This document shows, in pieces, positions 33,591 through 41,551 of a stretch of 50,594 bases of DNA (the stretch's first letter is position 1; each line of letters begins with the position of its first letter). A program made the translations under genes and the position numbers. The notes under the pieces are model-generated. The model made no database searches. It was given only the letters and a program-made list of their open reading frames with translations, and was not told the DNA's origin. The stretch is from the NCBI GenBank assembly GCA_016936155.1, contig JAFGPO010000102.1, forward strand, positions 1-50,594, given 5' to 3'. Origin of the DNA: Caldifarciminota bacterium (GTDB lineage Bacteria; Hydrothermota; Tepidihabitantia; SM23-42).

Positions 33591-36500
33591 CTATTTCTGT
33601 TCCACCCTTTTTATCGTTACGATTGCCTTCAGGTCGTTGATCGCCAGTTCCGCTACCCTGTCACCCTGGCCGCTTCCCCTGGTCACCTCGACGGCGAGAG
33701 TTTCATTCTTGAGGTAGTTGATGTTCTTCTGTATCGCCTGGTGCAGTTTGTCCTCGCACTCATACATGATCGCGATGCGGTCTGTGAGATTGAAATCCGC
33801 TTCCTTACGCAGGAGTTGTATTTTATGGATAAGTTCGCGCACCAATCCTTCCTGTTCGAGCCCCGGTGTGATCTGTGTGCTCACCGCGACCCCGATCTCG
33901 CCTTCCATCATCACGCTCCAGCCGTCCTTTTCGACTTTGTTGATCTCGACATCATCTTTAGTGATTGCACAGGTCGTATCATTGACCACAAAATCGAACG
34001 CTCCGGTGTCGATTACCTGTTTTAGCTGCTCGTGAGACATGCCCTTGATCTTCTCGCCGACTGCATTCGCGGCTCTCCCGAACTTCGGTCCTAATTTTTC
34101 GAACACCGGCGTTGCTTTGAATATGTAGATTGCATCAAGGGCATCCGGTTGCGCATGGACGTTTTTTATATTAAGCTCGTCTTTGATGATCGTTGCATCC
34201 TCCTCCGCGAGCAGGACGTCAGGTGGCAATTTGATGCGCAGTTCGCTCAAGGGTTGGCGGATCTTGAGGTTCGCCTTGTTGCGGGCGGCACGACCAAGCG
34301 ATACGATCGTGCGAATCAGCGCAGTGTCCTTTTCCAATCGATCGTCGACGCGTCCGGTTTCAGCAATCGGAAAATCACACAGGTGTATGCTTGACGGCGC
34401 CGCCGCATCGATCCTGACCACGATATTCTGGTACATCTCTTCAGTGAGGAAGGGAAGAATGGGAGCGATCGTTTTCAGCAGGTTCACCAGGCATTCGTAG
34501 AGCACAAGATAGGCGGTTTCTTTGTCCGTATCGCTTTCGGATTTCCAGAACCGCCTACGGCTGCGGCGCACGTACCAGTTCGAGAGGTCATCAAAAAATT
34601 TTTCGGCGATCTTGATTACGGTCATGAGATCGTAGTTATGATAAGCAGCGTCGCTGTGTACGATCACGGAATTCAACCGGGAGAGGATCCATTTATCCAA
34701 TTTAGTAAGTGCCTTTTCGTCTACGGCCTTCCCGATCGGATTGAATTCATCGATAGTAGCATAGGTGATAAAGAAGGAATAGACATTCCAGAGCGTGAGC
34801 AGAATGCGCTTGATCTCTTTTGCCGGACCGTAGCCGAAGTTGAGGTTCTGGATGGGATTGTGCTTCGCGAACATCCAGCGCATGACATCAGCCCCGACCT
34901 TTTCTGCGGTCTCATCCGACCAGATCGCGTTCCCTTTGCTCTTATGCATCTCTTCGCCTTTTTCATCGCGCAGCGATGCATATCCTTGCAGAACCCTAAA
35001 GGGATTTGTCTGTTCGAGCACCGTGCTCATGGTCAGGATCGCGTAAAACCAATTCCTGAATTGTCCGGGGAGCGATTCGGATATGAAGTCAGCAGGGAAC
35101 CATTTTTTCCAGTACGTCTTGTCAAAGGGATAACCATTTTCTATCGTGTACATGTCATCAGGCGGGCGTAATGTCGAGAATGGTACGATCCCGGCATCAA
35201 GCCAGGGATTGCCGACATCCGGGATCCGGATCATTGGGTTTCCGCATTTTTCGCATTGTATCTTGATTCCATCGATCCATGGTTTATGGGGACTCTTACC
35301 TTCGAATTTTTCCCAGCCTTCGATCGCTTTTTTCTTGAGCTCGTCCCTTGAACCAATGACCATGAAGTGTCCGCACTCGCATTTCCAGATCGGAAGCGCG
35401 AGCCCCCAGAAGCGCTTTTTTGAAATGCACCAGTCCGACATATTCTTGAGCCAGTCCAGTTCATGGGAAAGACCGTATGCTGGTATCCATCGTTCAACTT
35501 TTTTTGCGGCTTCTGCGATCTCGTTCCGTAGAATATCCATGGATATGAACCACTCATCGACAAGCCGGAAAATGAGCTCGCTGTTGCAGCGCCAGCATAC
35601 TGGATAACGGTGCGAGTAATCGGACACGTCGTACAAAACACCACGTTTAGTAAGATCCTCGATGATCTGCAGGGCGACATCTTTGACATCCCTGCCGGAC
35701 AGCCAATCGAATCCTTCGATGTATACGCCCAGTTCGTCAAGAGGTGCGATCGTGCTCAGATCGAATTCCTTGCCAAGCGCAAAATCCTCTTTTCCGCAGC
35801 CCGGTGCGATGTGCACGAGTCCCGTACCTTCGCTTTCGCTGATCTCCTCCCATGGAATGATCTTGTGCACGACCCCCTTTTGCACCGGGAGTTCATCAAA
35901 CGGCCCATGATACGTCAGCCCGAGTAATTCTTTGCCGGGCAGCTCCTGGAGTACTTTATACGTACCTTTGAGCATGGGCGTGAGAGCCTTTGCCAGATAG
36001 TAGGTCCTGCCTTCGTTCTCGACTTTGGCGTAGGTGAGCCCGGGATGGACTGCGACGCCCGTGTTCGAGGTAAGAGTCCAGGGCGTTGTTGTCCAGACAA
36101 GCAGGTATTCGTTGGGGCGCTCCCTGAGCTCGAAGCGCAGGGTAACGGCTTTGTGGGTGAGCTGCTGGTACCCTTCAGTCGCAATCTCCATATCGCTGAT
36201 CGCGGTACCGCAGCGCGCGCACCAGGGCATGACATCGACGCCTTCATAAATGAATCCCCGCTCGTGGCATTTTTTCAAGAAATGCCAGATCGTATAATTG
36301 TTAATCGGACTCATCGTGTAGTAGGAGTGGCTCTTTTGCATCCAATCAGGATCATCCATTGGGGTTTGCCACTCGCCCCAGTCCATCCACATTCCGATCC
36401 GGATCGATGATGCGGTCTGCACCATGCTGAATTTGTGAACACGGTCCTTGCATTTCTGGACGAATTTATCGATGCCATATTTTTCGATATCTTTTTTTGA

Positions 36501-36812
36501 TGTAAACTTCAGCTCTTTTTCGACCTCGACTTCGACCCACAACCCCTGGCAGTCGTAGCCATTCTGGTAGCGCTGCTCAAAGCCTTTCATGGTTTTGTAT
36601 CGCTGGAACATGTCCTTATAACTACGGCCCCATGCATGATGCACACCCATGGGGTTGTTCGCGGTGATCGGTCCATCCTGGAACGACCATTTCTTTTTTC
36701 CTTTATTTTTTACTAAATATTGTTCGACGATCCTCTTGTCTTTCCACAGCGCAAGGACCGCGGTCTCCATTGACGGAAAATGGAGTTCCTTTGGCACATC
36801 GTTAAATTTCAT
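33591..36812 (-). CDS. ileS: Isoleucyl-tRNA synthetase (long, eukaryote-like type)
   Basis: A 1073-aa class I aminoacyl-tRNA synthetase that charges tRNA-Ile and edits valine. The HIGH-box equivalent is PMGVHHAWGR (~54-63) and the KMSKS equivalent is MHKSKGNAI (~640). Between them lies the CP1 editing region. Cys-rich segments (for example CRCNSEL and CECGHFM) are zinc-site like. The anticodon-binding domain covers the C-terminal third, followed by an extra C-terminal extension. Length and the NPMGVHHAWGR start place it in the long clade shared by eukaryotes and some bacteria, whose members are often insensitive to mupirocin (known for the clade, not tested here). Start ATG 36812 with GGAGG; own promoter. 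No T-box: transcription starts ~6 nt before the Shine-Dalgarno. Confidence 0.96.
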   Translation of the reverse strand: MKFNDVPKELHFPSMETAVLALWKDKRIVEQYLVKNKGKKKWSFQDGPITANNPMGVHHAWGRSYKDMFQRYKTMKGFEQRYQNGYDCQGLWVEVEVEKELKFTSKKDIEKYGIDKFVQKCKDRVHKFSMVQTASSIRIGMWMDWGEWQTPMDDPDWMQKSHSYYTMSPINNYTIWHFLKKCHERGFIYEGVDVMPWCARCGTAISDMEIATEGYQQLTHKAVTLRFELRERPNEYLLVWTTTPWTLTSNTGVAVHPGLTYAKVENEGRTYYLAKALTPMLKGTYKVLQELPGKELLGLTYHGPFDELPVQKGVVHKIIPWEEISESEGTGLVHIAPGCGKEDFALGKEFDLSTIAPLDELGVYIEGFDWLSGRDVKDVALQIIEDLTKRGVLYDVSDYSHRYPVCWRCNSELIFRLVDEWFISMDILRNEIAEAAKKVERWIPAYGLSHELDWLKNMSDWCISKKRFWGLALPIWKCECGHFMVIGSRDELKKKAIEGWEKFEGKSPHKPWIDGIKIQCEKCGNPMIRIPDVGNPWLDAGIVPFSTLRPPDDMYTIENGYPFDKTYWKKWFPADFISESLPGQFRNWFYAILTMSTVLEQTNPFRVLQGYASLRDEKGEEMHKSKGNAIWSDETAEKVGADVMRWMFAKHNPIQNLNFGYGPAKEIKRILLTLWNVYSFFITYATIDEFNPIGKAVDEKALTKLDKWILSRLNSVIVHSDAAYHNYDLMTVIKIAEKFFDDLSNWYVRRSRRRFWKSESDTDKETAYLVLYECLVNLLKTIAPILPFLTEEMYQNIVVRIDAAAPSSIHLCDFPIAETGRVDDRLEKDTALIRTIVSLGRAARNKANLKIRQPLSELRIKLPPDVLLAEEDATIIKDELNIKNVHAQPDALDAIYIFKATPVFEKLGPKFGRAANAVGEKIKGMSHEQLKQVIDTGAFDFVVNDTTCAITKDDVEINKVEKDGWSVMMEGEIGVAVSTQITPGLEQEGLVRELIHKIQLLRKEADFNLTDRIAIMYECEDKLHQAIQKNINYLKNETLAVEVTRGSGQGDRVAELAINDLKAIVTIKRVEQK

Positions 36813-36823
36813 AAGTATCCTCC

Positions 36824-36851
36824 ATTATAGGCAAAAGGTATTTCAAAGCAA
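36824..36851 (-). promoter_or_regulatory. Promoter of ileS
   Basis: Minus strand: TTGCTT (36846-36851), 16-bp spacer, TATAAT (36824-36829). Leader only ~6 nt before GGAGG. Confidence 0.65.
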
Positions 36852-37320
36852 TGTATGGTTTGTTGTCGGTTGACAATGTTGATCTGTGATCTCCTGAGTG
36901 GATCAGCCACTCAGGCTGCGAATTTGGGATCGTATGCACCTGTTGCTTTTCGACATTCGTTATTATATTCAACACAGTTTGGATGTCAAGTCTGTCGAAA
37001 TTAGGTGATTGGGTAATTACGTAATTAACAGCGAAGATTTTTCGCTCCGCTCAAAATGACGAAGAGATGAACTTCTCGATGCGTTCCGCTTACTCAAAGA
37101 GTAAATAGCTATTGTTCGAGCAAAGTCGAGAACTACCTGCGCCTTACGATAAATCTCTCGACCCACGGTGTATTCCATAATTGTTTGAGTCTTCGATTCA
37201 ATTGCAATTTTGAGAATCCCGCGATATGTATGCGGGAGCGCTTACGGTTCGCGGTCTATTAGTAGCGTGTAGCGCTTATCGATGTAGCGTTTAGCGTGCA
37301 GCGGGGTAGCGTTTAGGGTA
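36852..37320. other. 469-nt intergenic region rich in dispersed repeats
   Basis: No gene on either strand. It holds, left to right: eroded ACCAATG-type words (36990-37030); 25 bases at 37036-37060 resembling a repeat seen in many environmental genomes (minus strand begins GTCATTTTGAGCGGAG); family D copy 2 (37115-37138); a TCCCGC/GCGGGA hairpin (37217-37237); and a TAGCGTT-type heptamer array (37258-37323) reaching the stop of the next gene. Confidence 0.6.
37115..37138 (+). repeat. Family D repeat, copy 2
   Basis: 24 bases starting TTCGAGCAAAGTCGAG, matching 8434-8457 at 21 positions. The inverted arms seen in copy 1 are absent or too eroded to see. Confidence 0.6.
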
Positions 37321-37323
37321 TTA
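37258..37323. repeat. Degenerate heptanucleotide array (TAGCGTT type)
   Basis: Units TAGCGTG, TAGCGCT, TATCGAT, TAGCGTT, TAGCGTG, CAGCGGG, TAGCGTT and TAGGGTA at about 7-nt steps, the clearest array in the window. The last unit runs to the stop codon of the minus-strand gene at 37321. Bases 37293-37315 match 39850-39872 with two mismatches. Confidence 0.65.
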
Positions 37324-37776
37324 GTACGTCGCGTCGTATACTTGGTACTGGTCTGTCGTCTTCTTGAACCACGCCCGGACCGGCGCTGGTTTGACGATGC
37401 CGCCAAAAAGGAGCGTGCGCTCGCCCTGGTACCGGGCAAAAAGCCTGAGCCCCAGGCTGCAGGATGCAAAGATGGTCCCCTGGTTATCAGTTGAATCAAT
37501 GAAGACCTTGAGCCCTGAGATGGATACGTTCATGGAATCGAATTCAGCTGCCAGGTTGTGGATGATTCTTGTAAATGCAGGATAATCCATGCCGTTCCCG
37601 TCGCGGTACACGGCGGAAATGTAGCGCAGGGCTTCAGATGTATTTTCGTGTTCGACCGCTTTTTGGAATGCTTTTATGTCCCGTTTGAAACGGCCTTTTT
37701 CTGTTGGGAGCAGGAAGATGAGAACAACAAAGACCACGGCGGCAATGATTACCATGATGAGGATTCTCTTTACCAT
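37321..37776 (-). CDS. Small membrane-anchored protein of unknown function
   Basis: A 151-aa protein: one N-terminal membrane segment (MVKRILIMVIIAAVVFVVLI) followed by a soluble domain (FKRDIKAFQKAVEHENTSEA, RYISAVYRDGNGMDYPAFTR, LLFGGIVKPAPVRAWFKK). The helix-then-beta pattern is like small NTF2/SnoaL-type domains, which is a fold guess, not a family call. The start ATG 37776 overlaps the stop of the upstream DsbD-like gene by 7 nt, so the two form an operon and may act in one periplasmic pathway. A long open frame continuing upstream to 38427 is antisense-free overlap with the DsbD-like gene and is rejected. Confidence 0.7.
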   Translation of the reverse strand: MVKRILIMVIIAAVVFVVLIFLLPTEKGRFKRDIKAFQKAVEHENTSEALRYISAVYRDGNGMDYPAFTRIIHNLAAEFDSMNVSISGLKVFIDSTDNQGTIFASCSLGLRLFARYQGERTLLFGGIVKPAPVRAWFKKTTDQYQVYDATY

Positions 37777-39227
37777 GCTGATAGTAATAACAGTACACCT
37801 AAACCAAAGAAAAGCAAGGCAGTCAGAAATTTTACCGTCGCAATGCGCGTTTCCAGAAAAGAGGCTACCCTTTCCTTGTTGATCGCCACCATGAGGATGG
37901 CAATGACAATGAGGGGGAGGATGAACATCACATTGTACAGCACGAGCGCAATGATCGATCGCACCGCGAACCCGGTTTGTGAAACCATGAATGTAATGGT
38001 CGGGAGATATACCTGGCCGGTACAGCCGAATTCGAGGAATGACACAAGGAAGCCTGCAATGAACGCTCCGATAATGACTCCTCCCGATGCGGTCCGTCGT
38101 TTTATATTCTTGTGGATGCGCTGTTTGATGCCGAGCGGCAATTGCAGCAGCATTTTGCCCGAATCGCCTTTCCAAGCGAATTGCCAGTCGCGCAAGCTCA
38201 GTATCCCAAGAACGATCGCTACGATACCAAAGGTGAAGAAGAGAACCCTGGCAATAATATCGATACGCGCGAGCAGGGTAAGCAGGCCGAACGCGCCGAT
38301 GCCGATGCCGAAGTACGTGATGAACACCGCGCCGACAAAAGCGATCGCCATGAGAATAATATCCTTGCGGCGCCTGCCAATAAACAAGAGGTAACTCACA
38401 AAGAAGACAAGGGTAGCAAACGCGCACGGGTTCACGCCGTCCAATACACCGGCGAGCATAATGCCGAAGATCGAGAATTTCGAGAATCGTTTTATGATAT
38501 TCTGCTCTGCCGCAATAAGATCGAGCGTATCGAGCATCGGGCTTCCATCATGGTACACGATAAAAAGCGAGTCCAGTGTCATAAGCGTTATCTCTTCTTT
38601 CACGACATGAACAGTGTCAATCACCATGGTCGGCGCGATGAGGCGCTTATCTTCCGGGATATTCGCATACCGGGCGATGGCTTCGTAGAATATCTTGGAG
38701 GAATCGCCCGCGAGGTCGTATGTGTGGACCTCAACGTTACCATAGTGGGTTTTAATATTGTTAACGAGTATATCAGTACGACCGCATTCGCGGCAGTTGC
38801 TTTGAGTGAAGTAATACATATGTATCTTGCGGCGCGGCAAGGGCTTCACCGTATCGGGCTGAAGTTCCGATGTGTCAGGAGGTGTCATAGTATCCGGGGG
38901 CGGTTTGACGCTGCCGCAATAGTATTTAATGACATGCTCCAGGCGCGCGCGCGTTTCATCCGGTCCGTAAATGGCCGAATCACCCATGAACACGATCGGC
39001 AAATCCTCACCCGTAGAAGCATATTCCTGCTCCATTTTTTCAAGCAACCGGAAATTTTCCATGTCATTAATATCGTATTCCCTGAATGCAAACGCGTATT
39101 TACTCTGGAGGGCAGGGATATCGTCAAGAAGGATATCCATGCAGTGTCCGCAATCCGGGGTATAGAAGAAATGGACCGGGGGAGTGGCATGAAGGAAGGA
39201 AAGGAGCATGAGAGAAGCAATGATCAT
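37770..39227 (-). CDS. DsbD/CcdA-like transmembrane protein with two thioredoxin-like N-terminal domains
   Basis: A 485-aa membrane protein. A signal-like N-terminus leads into a first thioredoxin-like domain with Cys-Gly-His-Cys (FFYTPDCGHC, ~26-29). A Pro/Asp/Thr-rich linker follows (~105-130). A second domain has Cys-Arg-Glu-Cys (FTQSNCRECG, ~145-148). The C-terminal half (~240-485) is a CcdA/DsbD-type membrane core with the conserved NPCAF (~253) and a second Cys in FLEFGCTGQVYLP. Electrons should flow from cytosolic thioredoxin through the membrane Cys to the extracytoplasmic domains. Fusing two redox domains to CcdA at the N-terminus differs from DsbD, where one domain lies on each side. 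Start ATG 39227 is chosen over GTG 39230 because of the leaderless spacing. Confidence 0.85.
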   Translation of the reverse strand: MIIASLMLLSFLHATPPVHFFYTPDCGHCMDILLDDIPALQSKYAFAFREYDINDMENFRLLEKMEQEYASTGEDLPIVFMGDSAIYGPDETRARLEHVIKYYCGSVKPPPDTMTPPDTSELQPDTVKPLPRRKIHMYYFTQSNCRECGRTDILVNNIKTHYGNVEVHTYDLAGDSSKIFYEAIARYANIPEDKRLIAPTMVIDTVHVVKEEITLMTLDSLFIVYHDGSPMLDTLDLIAAEQNIIKRFSKFSIFGIMLAGVLDGVNPCAFATLVFFVSYLLFIGRRRKDIILMAIAFVGAVFITYFGIGIGAFGLLTLLARIDIIARVLFFTFGIVAIVLGILSLRDWQFAWKGDSGKMLLQLPLGIKQRIHKNIKRRTASGGVIIGAFIAGFLVSFLEFGCTGQVYLPTITFMVSQTGFAVRSIIALVLYNVMFILPLIVIAILMVAINKERVASFLETRIATVKFLTALLFFGLGVLLLLSAW

Positions 39228-39233
39228 CACGCA

Positions 39234-39261
39234 ATTATATCCTAAAATCAGGATAATTCAA
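39234..39261 (-). promoter_or_regulatory. Leaderless promoter of the DsbD-like operon
   Basis: Minus strand: TTGAAT (39256-39261), 16-bp spacer, TATAAT (39234-39239), 6 nt, ATG 39227. Confidence 0.7.
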
Positions 39262-39407
39262 TATAGCAGAGGACTTTCAGAGGACTGCAAGAGGGCAGAA
39301 GTAAATTCCAAACAAACCCTGATATCGAAATCACAAATATCAAACATAGGCATACTTGCGAGCATAATATCAGATCATCCGAATATCTAATGTTCCTAAC
39401 TTCGTTG

Positions 39408-39478
39408 TTTAAAATTTAGAATTTAGTATTTTGATATTGTATAGTATTTAGGATTTCGGATTTAGTATTTAAAGAAGG
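39408..39478. repeat. Degenerate heptanucleotide array (ATTTAGT type)
   Basis: Units ATTTAGA, ATTTAGT, ATTTAGG, ATTTCGG, ATTTAGT, ATTTAAA at about 7-nt spacing, just 3' of tRNA-Lys on its strand. More eroded words of the same kind extend left to ~39297. Confidence 0.6.
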
Positions 39479-39505
39479 CGACGTACAGTGTCTGCTGGGT
39501 ATCAG

Positions 39506-39578
39506 TGGGTCGTGCAGGATTCGAACCTGCGGCCACCGGATTAAAAATCCGATGCTCTGCCAGCTGAGCTAACGACCC
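39506..39578 (-). tRNA. tRNA-Lys (anticodon TTT)
   Basis: 73 nt on the minus strand. Acceptor GGGTCGT pairs with ACGACCC; D-arm GCTC/GAGC; anticodon stem TCGGA/TCCGG with loop TTTTTAA, giving anticodon TTT; T-arm GCAGG/CCTGC with loop TTCGAAT. The 3' CCA is not encoded. No variable-arm extension. Confidence 0.97.
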
Positions 39579-39587
39579 TATTGCACC

Positions 39588-39615
39588 ATTATACCTAGAG
39601 CGCCCTGCAAGTCAA
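39588..39615 (-). promoter_or_regulatory. Promoter of tRNA-Lys
   Basis: Minus strand: TTGACT (39610-39615), 16-bp spacer, TATAAT (39588-39593), 9 nt before the mature 5' end. Confidence 0.8.
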
Positions 39616-39647
39616 TATGCATCCTCAATTAACAAATCTTGAAGATG

Positions 39648-39671
39648 GAAGATGGGTTTGGGTGTGGAAGC
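39648..39671 (+). repeat. Dispersed 24-bp repeat, family E copy 2
   Basis: Begins GAAGATGGGTTTGGG and matches the minus strand of 28572-28595 at 22 of 24 positions. The preceding bases repeat the GAAGATGG word. Confidence 0.6.
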
Positions 39672-39841
39672 GGGAATAAATCAAATTGCAGAGTGCGCAT
39701 TTGTCTATTGTATATTTTTTCTGTTCCAAAATTCGCAATTCGTCCCGCTGTGTTCATAGTGTCTTTTAATTTTGAACGAAATCCCTTGATTTTATCGCAA
39801 TACTTGAATCGGGAAAAACCGAAATTTCTGTTGGTAGTGCC

Positions 39842-39872
39842 CAGCGCTTAGCGTGTAGCGAGGTAGCGTTTA
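39842..39872. repeat. Degenerate heptanucleotide array (TAGCGTT type)
   Basis: Units AGCGCTT, AGCGTGT, AGCGAGG, TAGCGTT; the last includes the TAA stop of rmlB (minus strand, 39870-39872). 39850-39872 matches 37293-37315 with two mismatches. Confidence 0.65.
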
Positions 39873-40892
39873 AGATCCGGAAAGTCCCAGCTTCGAGTAG
39901 TATTTTTTGTAGAACGACCGGTAGGCTCCGGTCTGTGTGTTCTTGAGCCAACCCGGGTTATTCGTATACCATTGGATAGTCTTCCTGAGCCCGGTGGCGA
40001 ACGGGGTTCTCGGAGTCCATCCGATATCGCGCTTGATTTTGGTAATGGAGAGGGCATAGCGGCGGTCATGACCGGCACGGTCCCTGACGAACGCAATGAG
40101 CGACGCGGGTTTGCGCAATGCTTTTAGTATCCCGCGTATCACGGCGATGTTCTGGTATTCATTGTGCCCGCCGACATTATAGATCTCGCCGATCCTCCCT
40201 TTGTGCAAGACCATGTCGATCGCCTCGCAATTATCCTCGACATAGAGCCAGTCCCGGACATTTTTACCGTCGCCATAAAGGGGTATTTTTTTGGCGTGGA
40301 GGGCGTTGTGGATGATGAGCGGGATGAATTTCTCCGGGAATTGATACGGTCCATAATTATTCGATGACCGGGTAATGAGCGCGGGGAGTCCGTACGTTGT
40401 ATGGTATGCCAGAACCAGCGCGTCCGCCGCTGCCTTGCTCGCCGAGTAAGGGCTGGATGGGTGGAGCATGCTGTTTTCCGTGAACTTCCCGCGCAGGATC
40501 GAGCCGTACACCTCATCGGTCGATATGTGGAGGAATTTCTCCACGCCAAACCCGATCGAGAGATCGAGCAATGTAGCGGCACCGAGCACGTTGGTCTTTA
40601 GAAATATCGCCGGACGCGAAATGCTCCGGTCGACATGGCTCTCGGCGGCGAAATTCACGACCGCCTCCGGTCGATATTTTTGGAATACTTTTTTCATGAC
40701 TGGCTTGTCGCAGATATCAGCTTTGATGAACCAATAATCCTTTTTCTTGTTCAATCCTTTGAGGTTCCCGAGATTCCCCGCATAGGTAAGTTTGTCGATA
40801 TTGATGATTTTATATGTCGGATGTTTACGCGCCAGGTAGTGAATGAAATTGGAACCGATGAATCCGCAACCGCCTGTTACTAATACCTTCAT
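39870..40892 (-). CDS. rmlB: dTDP-glucose 4,6-dehydratase
   Basis: A 340-aa short-chain dehydrogenase/reductase of the extended type that makes dTDP-4-dehydro-6-deoxyglucose from dTDP-glucose. NAD-binding GGCGFIGSN (~7-15), the acidic residue of INIDKLTYAG, catalytic Thr-Asp-Glu in HISTDEVYGS, and Tyr/Lys in SPYSASKAAAD (YxxxK). Length matches the family. It is the last gene of the rmlD-A-C-B cluster, 125 nt after rmlC, and that gap is filled by an ATTTAGT-type heptamer array. No Shine-Dalgarno and no clear promoter, so how it is translated is not obvious. The product is a precursor of surface deoxysugars. Confidence 0.97.
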   Translation of the reverse strand: MKVLVTGGCGFIGSNFIHYLARKHPTYKIINIDKLTYAGNLGNLKGLNKKKDYWFIKADICDKPVMKKVFQKYRPEAVVNFAAESHVDRSISRPAIFLKTNVLGAATLLDLSIGFGVEKFLHISTDEVYGSILRGKFTENSMLHPSSPYSASKAAADALVLAYHTTYGLPALITRSSNNYGPYQFPEKFIPLIIHNALHAKKIPLYGDGKNVRDWLYVEDNCEAIDMVLHKGRIGEIYNVGGHNEYQNIAVIRGILKALRKPASLIAFVRDRAGHDRRYALSITKIKRDIGWTPRTPFATGLRKTIQWYTNNPGWLKNTQTGAYRSFYKKYYSKLGLSGS

Positions 40893-41012
40893 AAAATCTT
40901 AAATACTAAATACCAGATTCTAAACATGTTCCAAATCCAAAATAGTGTTTCAATCTTTGGAATTTAGATATTCGAATTTGTTTAAGATTTAGATATTCGA
41001 ATTTCGAATTTA
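40893..41012. repeat. Degenerate heptanucleotide array (ATTTAGT type) with an exact 18-bp tandem repeat
   Basis: Fills the rmlC-rmlB gap. An exact 18-mer (ATTTAGATATTCGAATTT) occurs at 40962-40979 and 40987-41004, 25 bp apart. The remainder is ATTTAGT-like words with ~7-nt steps. An eroded array runs leftward to the rmlB start. Confidence 0.65.
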
Positions 41013-41017
41013 TCGTA

Positions 41018-41488
41018 CTATCCATCTTTCCGCGACCAATCGTAGGGGATATCCGAACCATGGGCCGGCTTGCGGTACTCGTCCGGGGTTTTGTAATTAT
41101 AGCACTCGGTGACGATATTTACGATCAGGGCTTCTTGTTCGCTGATGCACTTGAAACCGTGCCAGACGAGTTTCGGAATATGGAGAAGCGCCCGGGTATG
41201 ATCACCGAGAAAGAATTCATTGATGTTCCCCTTGGTCGGACTCGTTGCACGGTCATCGTACAGCACGATCTTCACCATGCCCTTGAGTACGGTCATATTG
41301 TCATCCTGGAGTTTATGAGAATGCCATGCCTTGACAACACCTGGATATGCGGTTGTCATGTATACTTGGCCGAATTTTTCAAACTGCTTGTCGTCGGCGC
41401 GCAGGATCTCCATGAGCCGGCCTCGTTCATCCGGAATGACTTTCAATGTTTTTACTAATACGCCGTCTATTAATGTATTTTTATTCAT
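41018..41488 (-). CDS. rmlC: RmlC-family dTDP-4-dehydrorhamnose 3,5-epimerase
   Basis: A 156-aa cupin-type epimerase. PDERGRLMEILRADD and FGQVYMTTAYPGVVKAWHSH (His56, His58) correspond to the RmlC substrate and catalytic His region. LKGMVKIVLYDDR, IPKLVWHGFKCISEQEALI and YNYKTPDEYRK match the remaining RmlC blocks. The catalytic segment (KAWHSH instead of RGLHYQ) is divergent, so it might be a 3-epimerase or isomerase for another deoxysugar. Start ATG 41488: AAAGG lies six bases upstream, whereas the ATG at 41494 sits directly on it. Genes rmlA and rmlB on either side support a role in dTDP-deoxysugar synthesis. Confidence 0.85.
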   Translation of the reverse strand: MNKNTLIDGVLVKTLKVIPDERGRLMEILRADDKQFEKFGQVYMTTAYPGVVKAWHSHKLQDDNMTVLKGMVKIVLYDDRATSPTKGNINEFFLGDHTRALLHIPKLVWHGFKCISEQEALIVNIVTECYNYKTPDEYRKPAHGSDIPYDWSRKDG

Positions 41489-41551
41489 TTCCATCCTTTA
41501 CTATTATTCCTATTATTCCCGCGGTTTTATTTATCTGTGCAGTCTGTGTCA

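Noticed and set aside
36813-37000. T-box riboswitch before ileS
   Set aside because: A good promoter starts transcription only a few bases before the Shine-Dalgarno, leaving no room for a leader; no T-box core sequence seen.
37258-37323. CRISPR array or telomere-like repeat
   Set aside because: Units are 7 nt and degenerate, with no spacers of constant length and no cas genes.
38112-39245. 377-codon plus-strand ORF opposite the DsbD-like gene
   Set aside because: Runs fully antisense to a recognisable CcdA/thioredoxin protein and over its promoter; no motif.
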